Shown piece after piece: positions 44,305 through 56,815 of a stretch of DNA of 64,000 nt. The stretch lies in assembly GCA_021014325.1 (NCBI GenBank), contig CM037467.1, positions 7,624,773-7,688,772 of the forward strand. Direction: 5' to 3'. Under the pieces are notes generated by a model that worked only from the letters and a program-made list of their open reading frames with translations, searched no databases and was not told the origin of the DNA. Source of the DNA: Plazaster borealis (taxonomy: Eukaryota > Echinodermata > Asteroidea > Forcipulatida > Labidiasteridae). Numbering within the stretch: position 1 is the first letter of the stretch; every line of letters begins with the position of its first letter. A program made the translations under genes and the position numbers.

Positions 44305-44498
44305 TGTTGCAATTTTGGCAATTTGCTTTTTGAAGATAGTCCCCAATCATGCATTCGTTTACCAATGAACTGTACATCATAACAATAATGTGGCCTCTGT
44401 TGTGACCCAGCAAATACAAGGGAGCATCTTCATGACAGGAGGTTCAGCAGGCGAGACACAAAATCAAACAACATAACAGAGGAATTATTTGCCTTTGA

Positions 44499-44598
44499 AG
44501 TTTCTGTTTTCTTTCATCCTTGATTTTTATTAGAACAGTTTACTGTTCTAATTATATAGTGTTCTAATTAAAATGAAGGATGAAGGAAAACAGAAACT
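44499..44598. mobile_element. 100-bp hairpin (copy 2)
   Basis: Copy of the 28319-28418 hairpin, including the inner palindrome. Confidence 0.55.
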
Positions 44599-44604
44599 GT
44601 GACA

Positions 44605-46428
44605 TTTTATGCTCATTTTATTTTACCGTTTTGGAGAACATTGGCACAATGTTAATCATGCTGGTTTGGGCATGCTGGTTCTAGTATTCACACAATTGTA
44701 TCGCATAATATACGATTATTTGAAATAAGAGATATTGCTATTTCATTGCAAGACAAAATACATGGTTGGAAATTATTATTAGTGTAAGTGACGAGCTTTT
44801 GTATTCTAACGTGATGTAATTTCTCCAGCCTTTAACACGTATTTCCACCTGGAAGAAAATGATACACCATTGCACGAACTTTGTTGTTTACGGTAAAGTG
44901 AAATTTGAGAGATATATCAAAGCAGCTGTGTTTGTTTAAAAAAAAGGGGAAAAAAGACGAAAACAAAATAAAATAAAAACATCACAAAACAGCATTCCAA
45001 GTTTGGAAAAAAAATCACAAAGCTAATACACTGGAGTATCAAGTTACTTCCAGTATCGATTCAAGGTAAAACTAATAGTTGCTTTCCTAGTATGAAGTTT
45101 AAACTGTTAACACATTGAGGTGGAGTTTCTAACATGTTTAATTGAATGCAGTCAAACAAGTTAATTGAATCTTCCGCTCGTTCAATAACAACATATGTGT
45201 ACTTTGCTTATTATAAGCATATATTTAAAGAACGTGCATTGTACTTATGTCTGCATGAGGCCTTCAATTCAACTAATAGATTGTCATTTGAAACTTAGGG
45301 TTTTTTCTCAAATAATTTGACCCGCTCGGAACAACTGTCCAGATGCTCTTGTCGATCTTGTTTAAGCGGTGTTCGTTATCAACGTGGAAATCAAACACAG
45401 TCATGAATTCAGTAAAGCACGGATGAAGGAAAAGGATGTGTACCTTGCTCATATACAAAGAACGTGTACGTGTGTCAATACGCCATGGAGCTTCATATTG
45501 CTCGATTCATTCACCTATTAACACTCTTAATGAAACAATCAAACTGAAAATCTAGTTCCCGAAAACAGAGGAAGTTGCCTTTCACAACACGTTAGTGTTG
45601 TTGGACTAACAATCTGATGGAACATGTGAATTTATGAGGTGAAAATTTATTTCGACAGCGAAACTGTTTGTCAGACGTGGAATGGTTTGCAGAAGCTAAA
45701 AGCTTTAACTTTAACTTTTAAAAGCATCAACTGGTTTCTGCATGACACACTCATTTATCGACAGCTATGGCTTGTAGAACTGTGGCCTTGTCCGAATAGC
45801 GGCTGTGGCTATCGCGGAGAGTGTAGTTAAGACAGTCTATACTTCAAACACTTATCATGAATCGTGTTTTACCTTATATTTTGCTTGGTGTATTTTTGTC
45901 TGTATCATAAAAACATACAGAAAGGTTGGCTAAAATTACACAACAATATTACCGGATGTGGCGAAAAACATTTAAAATGTTAATCACATACAATTATTTA
46001 TTTGCCACTCGATGAATTGCACTAACAAAATAATATCTATATTAAGAATATATGACTAAATATATGAATAAGTTAGCAACTTAGGACTAAGGCTTATCTG
46101 TAATATTTTGTAGTACGTGAATGGTCATCGGAGCATTAGTTGTTTCGTGCTACACAGAAGCTAGTGCCAGAACGATAAGAAGTACAATCAAAGAGGGAAT
46201 GGATTAGATATCTTGTTATTGCACGAACTTTTAAATTTCACCTTTCCCAATAAATCGTATCATACTAGGTTTTAGATAGCGTGGCCCCAGTTGAGGTTTG
46301 GATAATTTTTGTTATTTTTTTACGTTGTGACAATGACCCAAAGTTAGTTGCATACATAAATAATCCAAATACTTCACAGTACTATTTCTGTCCACGCATA
46401 TTTGAAAATTGGGACCCGTTAATATAGG
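44605..46428. other. Non-coding, no gene recognised (copy 2)
   Basis: Same as 28425-30236 of copy 1, with a slightly longer A-run near 44938. No gene seen. Confidence 0.35.
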
Positions 46429-46432
46429 GATT

Positions 46433-46818
46433 GTATACGTTTGGTAATTTGAACCCAATTTTTGTTTCAATCCTTTATAGTTGTAGATATATACCATAAA
46501 AGTAATCTGTGAAAAATTCATTTCAAAAGAATGTAGCGTTTTTGAGATATTGCCGAAAATCTGGAGCGGTTATGTCCACGCAGGAAGAATAATCTGCAAT
46601 TGGAATACATGCTCTGAGAAACGTTACTGTCAGTAATGCTTCTTAGATTCAAATTTTTGGGGATAAACAGTTATATCTTTTCCCATAACCGCAGTACTTC
46701 GAAGTGAACAGTTTTCAAAATGCATTAGACTATCCAAAGCTGCTGTACATCTTACCAAGTAAGTTTTTTATTGCAATCAATTAATTGTCAGAGTCATTAC
46801 CAAACGTAATACAGACCC
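46433..46818. mobile_element. TTAA-type MITE (copy 2)
   Basis: Copy of 30241-30636, with TTAA at 46429-46432 and 46819-46822. An extra T near 46460 opens a 69-codon minus-strand frame not present in copy 1, so that frame is not a gene. Confidence 0.7.
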
Positions 46819-47520
46819 TTTAAAGCATAACAAAAAATGTTCCTTTACGCGCGAGACTTGCACGGTCTATTCTCACGCATATTGACCCCTTGCAGAGGCA
46901 GAACGCACCTCAAAAATGGACGTGAGGACAGGCGCGTGTAAGTGCGCTGCAGATCGTGCAAGGAGTTAGTTAATACCATAGACGCGGAATTTCATTTCCG
47001 TACAACGACTTAGCCAACGAATGGCACTAAAAAGATCAATCGTTATGCTTGGTCAATAAAAAACCCCAAACAAACAGCAACAACGTATCATGCGCACACT
47101 AACTGCTCGCGTCCTTTTTTGGGGTACAAGACGTCATTTTCCCCCACCCACACAAGGACTCTGTCTACGGGAAAATGAGTACATAAAAAAAAAGTAATTT
47201 GGCATTTGTCTTCCTGTATAAGAATCAACCGGCATTTGAGAATTTGTTTAACTCGAAATGATAATAACACTATTAACAGTCAATGGGACGTAAATAACAC
47301 TAGAAAACAAATTAAAGGAAACCGATCTTAAATGTTGTGACGCAGATGAACATTTCATTTCAAACATGAAGATAAGATCAGTCTGGTTTCTTCTCGAGCG
47401 AGTTAAATTGCCAAGATCTTACGGCGTTGTTTTCCCCCAGCATTTAATTCAGGTCTGTTGGTTTTTAATCTCCCCTGTTCATAACGTCCGGTAAGTTTAA
47501 CACCGCAAAAAAACCAAAAA

Positions 47521-48079
47521 ACGTGTGTGTGTGTGTGTGTGTGTGTGGACACACGGAAGGGCATATGTGGGGTCCTGACAACAATGGAACAATTGACCCC
47601 ACAAGGTCATTTCAATAGGAACAATTGGGCCCCACAAGGGAATTCTTCAGAAAAGGGAATAATAGAACAACAATAGCAGTACCCCACAAACCGGATCCGT
47701 AAGGATGTGTGTGTGTGAGCGTGTCTACCCATTGAAACCGAGGACTTTAACAAAAGGGATCCGGGTGTTTGACAGAGCGAGGACGTCCTCGCTTCGCTTT
47801 CGTGTACAAAACCAAAGGGGACGTCGCAAACTAATCCCAAGTCCAAACAATGGGAGAACAAAGAGAAGTTCTCAATTTACGGGATTTACAAACGTTTGTG
47901 GGTGTGTGGACATACGGAAGGGCATTTGTGGGGTCCTGACAACAATCGAACAAAGGACCCCACAAGGGAATTCTTTAGAAAAGGGAATAATAGAACAACA
48001 ATAGCAGGACAACCCCCCATCCGTACGACTGCGTGTCTTTGTGGGCACACACACCCAACCTTACGGATCGGGTTTGTGG
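47521..48079. repeat. TG microsatellite and mosaic dispersed repeat (copy 2)
   Basis: Copy of 31341-31900. The TG run starts near 47523 and is slightly shorter than in copy 1. Same modules and order. Confidence 0.7.
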
Positions 48080-50384
48080 GTTCCTGCCATTGCTTTTATA
48101 TTATTTCCTTTTCTAAAGTAATCCTCTGTGGGGTCCAAATTAAAAAAAAAAACTATTTTGTGGGATCTATTGTTCCAATCTGTAAAAGACCCCAGGGCAC
48201 TTCCTTAAGCCCATCGCGCCAACTTACAGGGTGTTTTACACAATGGAACAATGATACAATGCTTTGTGGTACGGTACCCTAAACAGGGATTCGTCAGAAA
48301 GGGGAATAATAGAACAACAATGTCAGGACCCGTAGGCCTAACTGTCAGTTGTAAAGATTGTGCGTGTTTTTGTGTTATTGTTCTGTATGCTTTAAAATTA
48401 AAGGCGTCGTACACGTTTGGTAATTGTCAAAGACCAGTGTTCTTATTTGGTGTATCCCAACATATGCATAAAATAACAAGCCTGTGAACATTTGGGCTCA
48501 ATTGGTCATCGAAGTTGCAAGAAAATGATGAAAGAAAAAACACCCTTGTTGTACAAATTTGTGTGCTTTCAGATAGGAATAAAAGGCTTCTAGGTAGAAG
48601 TCTTTTATTATTTTAGTGAGAAATTACCTCTTTCTCAAAAACTACGTTACTTCAGAGGGAGTCGTCTCTCACAATGTGTTATACTATCAACAGCTCTCTG
48701 TTGCTCGTTACCAAGTCAGTTTTTTATGCAAATATATATTTTGAGTAAATACCAAACGTGTACGATACCTTTAAGTGATCTTTGTCCAAATTAAATAATG
48801 TACATAATTAATATCTGTATTTTTTCTGTGGATAATTTTTGCTCGATATTGAAAGGTCGACTAGTTGATTTTAATTGTCTTCAAACAGATTATTGGAATG
48901 GAATAGAATGTTCGTCGTTTCTTCATTTGAATCTCTGATAACATTACATTTTAACACACGGTATACTGTCAATTTACACTCCAATACAGCTTGTGGCTAC
49001 AGTGTTGTTTGAATTGCCGTAAATCGTGTAATAAAGAGGTCATTGAGCCACACAAATCAATAAACCTACGGTACGGTGGAACATCAAATTGAAAAGCCCT
49101 GATTCCAAAGGAGAAACAAAGAAAACGTAACCTATATCCCCAGGCGAAAACTTCTAAATGTTGACTCCAACTGACTTAATTCCTCATAAAGTCGGAATCT
49201 GACCTATCAGTCTTCTAAAAGAAGAAGCAATATAATAGCATCGAAATTAATTCACTAAATTTATTGTTTTCAAAACATTTTGGAGTAAACTGACACCCGT
49301 TGTTTAAACATTATTTGCTAACTATAGCACCGTAAAGTACTACCTGTTGAAATAAACATAGAAGCTATTAGTACCCAGATCTCATTACAAACGTGTCAAA
49401 TATCACACAGGTTCCTGCTATTGTTGTTCTCTTTTTTTTTCTTTTCCAAGAATTCCTCTGTGGGGTTCAAGTTGATCAAACAAAAACTTTGTTGGCTCTA
49501 TTGTTCCATTGTGTAGAAGACCGGGCCAGGGCACTCCCGTAAGCCCATCGCGCCAACTTACAGGGTGTTTTACACAATGAACAATGTTACTTACGATGTT
49601 TTGTGGTGCGGTACCCTAAAAAGGGATTCCTCAGAAAGGGGAATAATAGAACAACAATGTCAGGACCCGTAGGCCTAACTGTCAGTTGTAAAGATTGTGT
49701 GTGTTTCTGTGTTATTGTTCTGTATGCTTTAAAATTAAGTGATCTTTGTCCAAATTAAATAATGTACATAATTCATATCTGTATTTTTTCTGTTGATAAT
49801 TTCTGCTCGATATAGAAAGGTCGACTAGTTGATTTTAATTGTCTTCAAACAGATTATTGGAATGGGATGGAATGTTTGTCGTTTCTTCATTTGAATATCT
49901 GATAACATTACATTTTAACACACAGTACGGTATACTGTCAATTTACACTCCAATTCAGCTTGTGGCTACAGTGTTGTTTTGAATTGCCGTAAATCGTGTA
50001 ATAAAGAGGTCATTGGGCCACACAAATCAATAAACCTACGGTACGGTGGAACATCAAATTGAAAAGCCCTGATTCCAAAGGAGAAGCAAAGAAAACGTAA
50101 CCTATATCCCCAGGTGAAAACTTCTAAATGTTGACTCCAACTGACTTAATTCCTCATAAAGTCGGAATCTGACCTATCAGTCTTCTAAAAGAAGAAGCAA
50201 TATAATAGCATCGAAATTAATTCACTAAATTTATTTTTTCAAAACATTTTGGAGTAAACTGACACCCGTTGTTTAAACATTATTTGCTAACTATAGCACC
50301 GTAAAGTATACAATACTACCTGTTGAAATAAACATAGAAGCTATTAGTACCCAGATCTCATTACAAACGTGTCAAATTTCACAA
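48080..50384 (+). repeat. Local tandem duplication (copy 2)
   Basis: Units 48080-49410 and 49411-50384, matching 31901-34203. The MITE is again only in the first unit (48402-48770) and the empty TTAA is at 49735-49738. Confidence 0.88.
48402..48770. mobile_element. 369-bp TTAA MITE with empty site (copy 2)
   Basis: Same length and ends as 32222-32590. TTAA lies on both sides (48398-48401 and 48771-48774). Confidence 0.9.
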
Positions 50385-51047
50385 AGTTACTCGCGTGTAG
50401 GCTACTGACTACAAGTGGTGAAGTTTTGCGCATCAATAAGACCCATTGCATTGGCTCGCACAACTCTCAGCCAATGGTAGGCCTTCCTTTGACCTCAGTG
50501 AAGGCGCTGTTTGGGCTTGTGACGTCATACGCAAGCGGTCTATGCGATGATCGCGCAAGTGGTGGAATGTTTGTCTGACAGCCGGGTATTTTAAACAAAA
50601 GTGACGTCATTAGTGCGGAGGGCTATTCACATCTTAATCGTTTTATTGGAAGCAATATAACTTGCCAAATTATTGAGAGAGCATAGCTACAACTGAGCCG
50701 ACATCTAAAAGGTAACAATTATGGCTATAATGGCGATATTTTAAAATAACCATTTGGCATTGCAACGTGATAGCAGTAGGAAACATTATTCGTTGTAAGT
50801 GCATCTAGGCGGATATTATTACCGGCATGTGATGTGTAATTGTGTAGAAATGTGTGGTAATTCTTAAGTAAATTTCTGGAAATCAAATCGAAATGAGTAC
50901 ACAAGCTAGCACTTTTTCCACATACGGTAAAAATGACCCGAATTTAAGCACACAAACAAGCAGCGGGGAAAAAAAATTACAAAATGAGCACACAAACGAA
51001 CTCTAAATCCACATCGGGAAAAGGTACGACGAATATTACTGATTAAA
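50385..51047 (+). promoter_or_regulatory. Possible promoter region at the end of unit 2
   Basis: CRE sites at 50520-50527 and 50602-50609 and CCAAT near 50471, as in copy 1. Here the region borders unique sequence rather than another receptor unit. Confidence 0.33.
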
Positions 51048-51830
51048 ATCCAGTTAAAAATATTCAGTGATTTGTTTTTGTTCAACAAGTACAGACTACA
51101 AAAACAAAATAGCTACAGTTTTTTAATCAATGTATTCAACCGGATAAACAACAGCAACATATTATAAATTAACTGTTAAATGTTAATTCATTACAGACAT
51201 CATAAATCTCAATGCAACCCTATGGCATTCTGCCATGTCAGAGATCTACTCGCCCTTATTAATTGAGATTTAATGATAAACATGGGCAAGTTGTGTTTTG
51301 TGAGTAATGTATAGTAATGGAGACGTGTACTCTATCTTGGAACGATGACGGTCTCATCTAAGATTGATGCTAATGTTGTCAGGCCCCAAGGCAAAACAGA
51401 CAAATCCAATCGTGGTTAGAAAGGAATGATCCAGTCATGCACGTCACGCTGGAACTATAGTCTAGGCATACGTACGTTACGCCAGCATTAATGCGGAACG
51501 AATTGTCACATTGACAAAGCTTTGATACAAGAAACAAGATACAGTTTTCGAACCACAATGGCAACTGCGGGTATGATGGTTGGTTCCAGTTCACAAGAGA
51601 GATGTTATACATATGATAAAAAGCTTCGCCGATATTAAACGTGCTTTGCGTAAAACTGATTATGAAACCCATGGACACCTGTTACTGTTCTCATGAATAT
51701 ACACTGGAACTGACTAAATCCATTATACTGACCCAATGAGAATTATGGGACATAATTTGAAACCTGTTGAAAATGTAGCTCACTAGATTGCCCACGCCCG
51801 CGTATACGCCTGTTTAGGTTTTGCGTTTTC
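51048..51830. other. No feature recognised
   Basis: Unique sequence right of the duplication. The minus-strand frame 51379-51678 (99 codons) is hydrophobic and Cys-rich but lacks recognisable motifs or splice support. Confidence 0.35.
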
Positions 51831-52450
51831 GACCCAAGTCGTAGTCATTAGTATTGACGTCAATATTCACGAGATGCTCGCAAGTCGTAATTTTTGTCAA
51901 GGATAATTGTTGGCATCAATATTCACGACTTGGGGCACAAGTCGTGAATTTGTCACGGACATTGTCGTGAATATTCACGACTTTGTGTCAAAGTCGTGAA
52001 TTTTGTCGTAATGATTTGCGTCAATATTTACGACTGGAGTCAAGTCATAACATTTGCAGTGAATATTGGCGCCCTTGAGGCACAAGTCAAACATTTTCTT
52101 GATAATATTGACGTCAATGTTTACGACTTGGTGCGCAAAGTCGTGAATTTTGTCGGAAACAATTATTGGCTTCAGTAATCATGATTTGTTCACAAGTCGT
52201 AACAATTGACGTAAATATTCATGACTTCTTCGCAAGTAATACATTTTGCCATGATTATTGTCGTCAATACTCACGACTTGGAGTCCAAGTCGTCTTTTGT
52301 CGTTATTGAGGTACAAGTCTTAAATGTTTCCATAAATATTGGCATCAAAATTACGACTTCGTGCGTAAAGTCTTAAATTTTGTCGGTAATGTTGGAGTCA
52401 GTATATTTATATCTGCAAGTCGTGAACTTTGGTATGAATATTGACGTCAG
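51831..52450. repeat. Degenerate tandem array of small hairpins
   Basis: About ten degenerate units, commonly 40-60 bp apart, each built around '(T/G)(C/G)AATATT(C/T)ACGACTT', a short spacer and 'AAGTCGTGAATTTTGTC'. 'CACGACTT' and 'AAGTCGTG' can pair, so each unit is a small hairpin. The clearest are near 51917-51952, 51968-52010, 52110-52155 and 52263-52300. Confidence 0.8.
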
Positions 52451-53339
52451 TATTTTATGTTCAATATCCCTACTTGCCTGAACAACCTTACAATATCTCA
52501 TCAGAAGTTGTATTTAATACCAATGGGCAAAGTAATAAGCATTGAGGAAGTGGTTGTTCCTTAATAAGCACCAGTCCACAAATAATTTATCTGCTTCGAA
52601 GGCGCCATGACAGCAAAGTGTACTGCAAGGTAAAGACAACTAATTTGTAACTTGTTCCACTTATACACTTTCCAATTTTCGTTCCAATATCTAATTTCAA
52701 ACCCTTCAGTCAGATTTCAAGATTTATATACGCACGAATGATTACAAATCCACCTAATACGCCGGAAATTGTAAAAGTTTACCGCCCGTTGCCAGTCCAA
52801 TAACGATACCTTGATTGCATTGCCAATCTAATAGCAATATACGTTTCCTATACAATAACAATACATACTTTAAGTGATGGGCAGAGTCGATGATGTATTT
52901 ATTTCATACTTAAAGGGAATGTAAACCTGTCCACCAAGGGCGTATTGCCAGGGGGATCGGTGAGATATATCCCCATCTTTTTGGACCGGGGCGAGGGTGA
53001 CCGTTGGGATCACTCATTCCGCCCTCCAGATTTTACCAACTGGTGAACAATTATTGGCCTAATATTGACTTATTCGTAGGAAGTAGCCCAGCAAAAAAAG
53101 AACAAAGTGATCGACTTGTCTTAAAATCACATGTGTTGGGCACACATCGCTTCTCATGTGTTTTGTTAGTGTCAATTAAAATCAACATTTATAGGAAAGA
53201 AGACCACCTTCATCAACGAAACAGGAGGCAATCCAGAGAAGAATCCAGTTAGGTTGGGTGAAGTTTGGCACACTCAGCTAAATCTTTCGAAACCACTTCC
53301 TTCCAATATCCCTGAAAAGGCAGGTATATATTCAATCAG
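52451..53339. other. No gene recognised; one MITE end
   Basis: A TTAA-AGGGAATG transposon-like end lies at about 52913-52925 with no partner found. The open frame 53254-53448 overlaps the LINE remnant at its end; earlier text has no recognisable domain. Confidence 0.35.
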
Positions 53340-53780
53340 TGCGCGCATCATACCTGTCCCATCATGGTGCAGAGAGTGGACTACCACCAAACGTCTTGAG
53401 ACAAAACTAAGGGTGACAGAGAGTGCTATGAAAACAATAATGATATGAGTAACAAAGGACAGGGTGACACATGAGAACCTAACAAAGAATTCAAGAGTGT
53501 AGGATATTATTTAAAAAAGACCTCTAAATTAAAGAAGTGGAGATGGGTTGGTTACCTAGCAAAGAGATATAACAACAGGTGGGCATGCAAAACAACCAAT
53601 TGTACTCCAAGAAACCGACAAGAAAAAGAGGGAGACAAACATAGAAGGAGAGATTTACTAAACGTTTTATAGGGGAATTGCTTGGCAACAGGCAGCTCAC
53701 GATCAGTGAAATGGAGAGTTGGTGAAGAGGCTTTCCTCCTGCTGCAGTGGAGTGGAATAGGGTGGAAAGAAGATTGTGCT
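53340..53780 (+). pseudogene. RTE-type LINE, decayed 3' end
   Basis: Translating across frames gives 'EWTTTKRLETKLRVTESAM', then 'KDRVTHENLTKNSRV', then 'KLKKWRWVGYLAKRYNNRW', and near the end 'GEEAFLLQWSGIGWK'. The order and spacing match the end of RTE-class LINE proteins ('CETW..T..L..TQRAMER', 'RDR..N..IR..T.V', 'LKWRWAGHVAR..D.RW'). A stop after 'KTIMI' and at least two frameshifts show decay. No tail repeat found. Confidence 0.8.
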
Positions 53781-54750
53781 GTAAAATTCGTTGGAATCGT
53801 GAAAACACCCGGGACGGATTAAGGTTGCAGGAGGTTAAAACCAAGGTACTTAAAGGCACCTGGCAGTGGTATTTAGTCAAAATAAAGGTTTTGTCGTTAA
53901 TATATACATTTTGATGAGTGCAATGTGAATAAACAATTAACTAAGGTTAAAAAGTTGTGTTTTTATTTTAATTACAAATTTAAAAATAGGCCCCCATTTA
54001 CATGGCGCTGTTCGTGACGTCAATCGAAGCGCGGGATATTTGAAGAGAAAATGTGTAGTCTGGCCCTGTACATTACGTCTGGGTACCTGATCAGTATGAT
54101 GCGTTTTCGTATTCGGACGTCACCCAATGCAATCCTAGGACAGTGTACAGTCGACGTTTATACGAGGTTTTTCACCGGTCCCGAACTGTCCCATGCGCGT
54201 TTCTATGTCTTAAAAAACGGAAGATACGAGCACGGTCATAACGAGAACACGGATAATACGAGGTAATTTAGCGGCCCCATGATGACAAATCGGATCGGCG
54301 TGCCGCGGCGCGGCATACAGCTCAAGTCGATCCGATCACCAGAAACATGTTCGCTGCAGCGCTGAAAACGATGTCGGACCGGACCACTTTGCCCTCGTTA
54401 GCCTGACTTTCGATGCCCGTATCTGCCAATATTTGGGATCTGCAGGAAACAAATACTAACTGACCCCATCTTTAGTCGTTTTGCTGCATCCAGCAGCAAT
54501 ACACCTGGTCGGCATTGCCGGGAAAATGCACGAAAAATCCCTTTTTGGGATAACCAAACGAAACGTACAAGCTCACTACTTGCACGTAAATGCAGGCAAG
54601 TTCGAGGGGGCTCGATGTTCGAAGTCTGCCTTGATTGACGTCACAAAAAGGGATGGGCGGAGTCACCATCAAACAACTTTATCAATTTTTTTAACATATA
54701 AATCGTGACAAACAATTACTCAAAAAATTGTTTTATTGTTAATATACATA
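53781..54750. other. No gene recognised; repeat-like text
   Basis: 'ACTTAAAGGCACCTGGCAG' at 53849 resembles a TTAA-type MITE end, and 'TTACATGGCGCTG' to 'GCGCGGGATATTTG' near 54000 reads like dispersed repeat DNA. Frames of 60-75 codons at 54051 and 54481 have no recognisable domain. Confidence 0.35.
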
Positions 54751-54800
54751 TACTCTTCTATGGTGTTCCATATGTGCCACTCCTTTGGAAAAAAAATAAT

Positions 54801-55070
54801 TCCGTTGCATTTTTTTTTTTGCGTCGCATTTTTTTTTTTGCATCGCATTTTTTTTTTTTTTTGCGTCGCATTTTTTTTTTGCGTCGCATTTTTTTTTTTG
54901 GCGTCGCATTTTTTTTTTTGGCGTCGCATTTTTTTTTTGTTCCGTCGCATTTTTTTTTTTCCGTCGCATTTTTTTTTTTGCGTCGCATTTTTTTTTTTCG
55001 TCGCATTTAATTTTTTGGCGTCGCATTTTTTTTTTTTCAGGCGCATTTTTTTTTTTTCAGGCGCATTTTT
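54801..55070. repeat. T-tract array, left arm of fold-back
   Basis: About 13 units of GCGTCGCA (variants GCATCGCA, CCGTCGCA, GGCGCA) followed by 9-15 T. Period is about 18-20 bp. Frames reading Phe or Lys runs on either strand are artefacts of the array. Confidence 0.9.
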
Positions 55071-56599
55071 TTCTGAATCGGTCACGTGACCGTCACATGA
55101 TGTCCATGTGATAATTTGTTTGCTCCGTTATAGACCTTATGCATTGACGTCATCCAGCGGCCATCTTAGAGGTAAAACGATGACGAAACAATCGAAACGC
55201 ATAGATTTGTACGCGCTGCGCACAGGATTGGCCAATGAACAACCTCCTTTTGACCTCTAGGCGAGGGCGCCCTACTGCAATGACGTCATGTGCATAAGGT
55301 CTATTGCTGTTGGCGTGCGAACAATTCTATTCTTCTCCTTCAGGGTTGCTGCATTTGCTGTATTACAATTCGTTACAACTGTTTTAGACCATGTAGTGTT
55401 AAAACGCGCGCGTCTAACTTTTTTTTTTAAGTGTTAAAACATACTGCTTTTCTATAATAATGCATGTCTAAATTCATATTGTGCGTGGGACGCGCGCGTA
55501 TACTAAGTGAGGCCAACGCAAAAAACCCAAAGGAAACACAATTTATATTCAAAATTAATGTCCACACCCGTCATCTGTGGCACCGCTGTTGCGAAAAAAA
55601 TATAACCATTCCATTCTAGGGGGTAATGATAACTGATTGATTGGCTAGCGGGTTTCTGTCGCGCTAGCACTGTAATACACGCTTCCGTTGCTCGGTTCTT
55701 TTCTCAACTGTTCTTCTTCATTCCTGGAAGACCTTTAGAGTCATGTTTTAGTGTATTTGATAGCCTTAATAGCCCAACGAAGCCGGTGTGTCCCTTTAAG
55801 TTAGCAGGGTTAAGACTTAAGTGCAAACTTAAGTACTCCACTAAGTTAAAGGGGCACACCGGCTTCGTTGGGCTATTTAGGCTACAAAATACACTAAAAC
55901 ATGACTCCAATTTAGGTCTTCCAGAAATGGAGAAGAACAGGGTAGTCAAATTATGGATACAAGTTGTAAATAATACAAACAAATCGAACGTAAGATTTTA
56001 TTTCAGAGAGTCCGAGCAACTGAAGCTTGTATTACAGTGCACAGCGTGGGGACTCGCTACACGCAACACAGGGGCAGTCGTGTAGCTGGCTGGCAGAGTA
56101 TCTCGGCGGTGCTAGCGCGACAGAAACCCGCTAGCCAAGAGATAGCTGTACCTGGAAGCTCATGAACATGTGGGAGGGGTAGGGAGCCAGACCACCAACT
56201 ATACGTTGTTGTTACTGCGGGTTTGCTAGTCGGCACACCTCGCTGATCGAATCCGTTGTTTCAAAATTCTACATGACTAAATTACGTAAACAGGTAACCG
56301 GTGTGTCCCTTTAAGTGGGGCGCTTAAGTAGCTATTCACAAAACATCTAAGTACCCCACTTATCTTAGTACCCCACTTAAATCTAAAAAAGTTAAGTTGT
56401 TAGATCAAGTTATTGCACATGGGCACAAAACATACGTCATCACCGGTTACTATGATGACTCGGACGCAATCAATCAGTTATCATTACAGCAATGGCCGCA
56501 ACCCTGAAGGAGAAGACTAGAATTGTTCACACGCCAACTGCAATAGCGGAGCAAAAAAAATCATCACATGGACATCATGTGACGGTCACGTGACCGATT

Positions 56600-56815
56600 C
56601 AGAAAAAAAAATGCGCCTGAAAAAAAAAAGCGCCTGAAAAAAAAATGCGCCTGAAAAAAAAAAAAAAACGCCTGAAAAAAAAAAATTGCGACGGAAAAAA
56701 AAAATGCGACGCAAAAAAAAAAATGCGACGCAAAAAAAAAAAATGCGACGCAAAAAAAAAAATGCGACGGAAAAAAAAAATGGGACGGAAAAAAAAAATG
56801 CGACGGAATTATTTT
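56600..56815. repeat. A-tract array, right arm of fold-back
   Basis: The inverted counterpart of the array at 54801-55070: about 11 units of TGCGACGC, TGCGACGG or TGCGCCTG with A-runs. Fewer units than the left arm, so the two have drifted in copy number. Confidence 0.9.

Larger units (their letters stand above)
34867..51047 (+). repeat. 16.8-kb tandem duplication, copy 2 (16,181 bp)
   Basis: Same content and order as 18054-34866. The offset is 16,813 at the start and about 16,180 after the deletion at 36142/36143. It ends 'GATTAAA' before unique sequence 'ATCCAG'. Apart from the 634-bp deletion, the differences I saw are single bases and homopolymer lengths. Confidence 0.95.

Noticed and set aside
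51379..51678. A hydrophobic 99-codon minus-strand frame as a receptor fragment
   Set aside because: No conserved helix motifs or splice signals, and no similarity to the GPCR nearby.
51831..52450. A CRISPR-like array of palindromic repeats
   Set aside because: Units are degenerate, spacing is irregular, the intervening DNA is repeat-derived, and the genome is metazoan.
54705..55089. Phe-rich and Lys-rich open frames of 80-120 codons on both strands
   Set aside because: They are translations of the T-tract array; all frames and both strands are open, with no recognisable protein.
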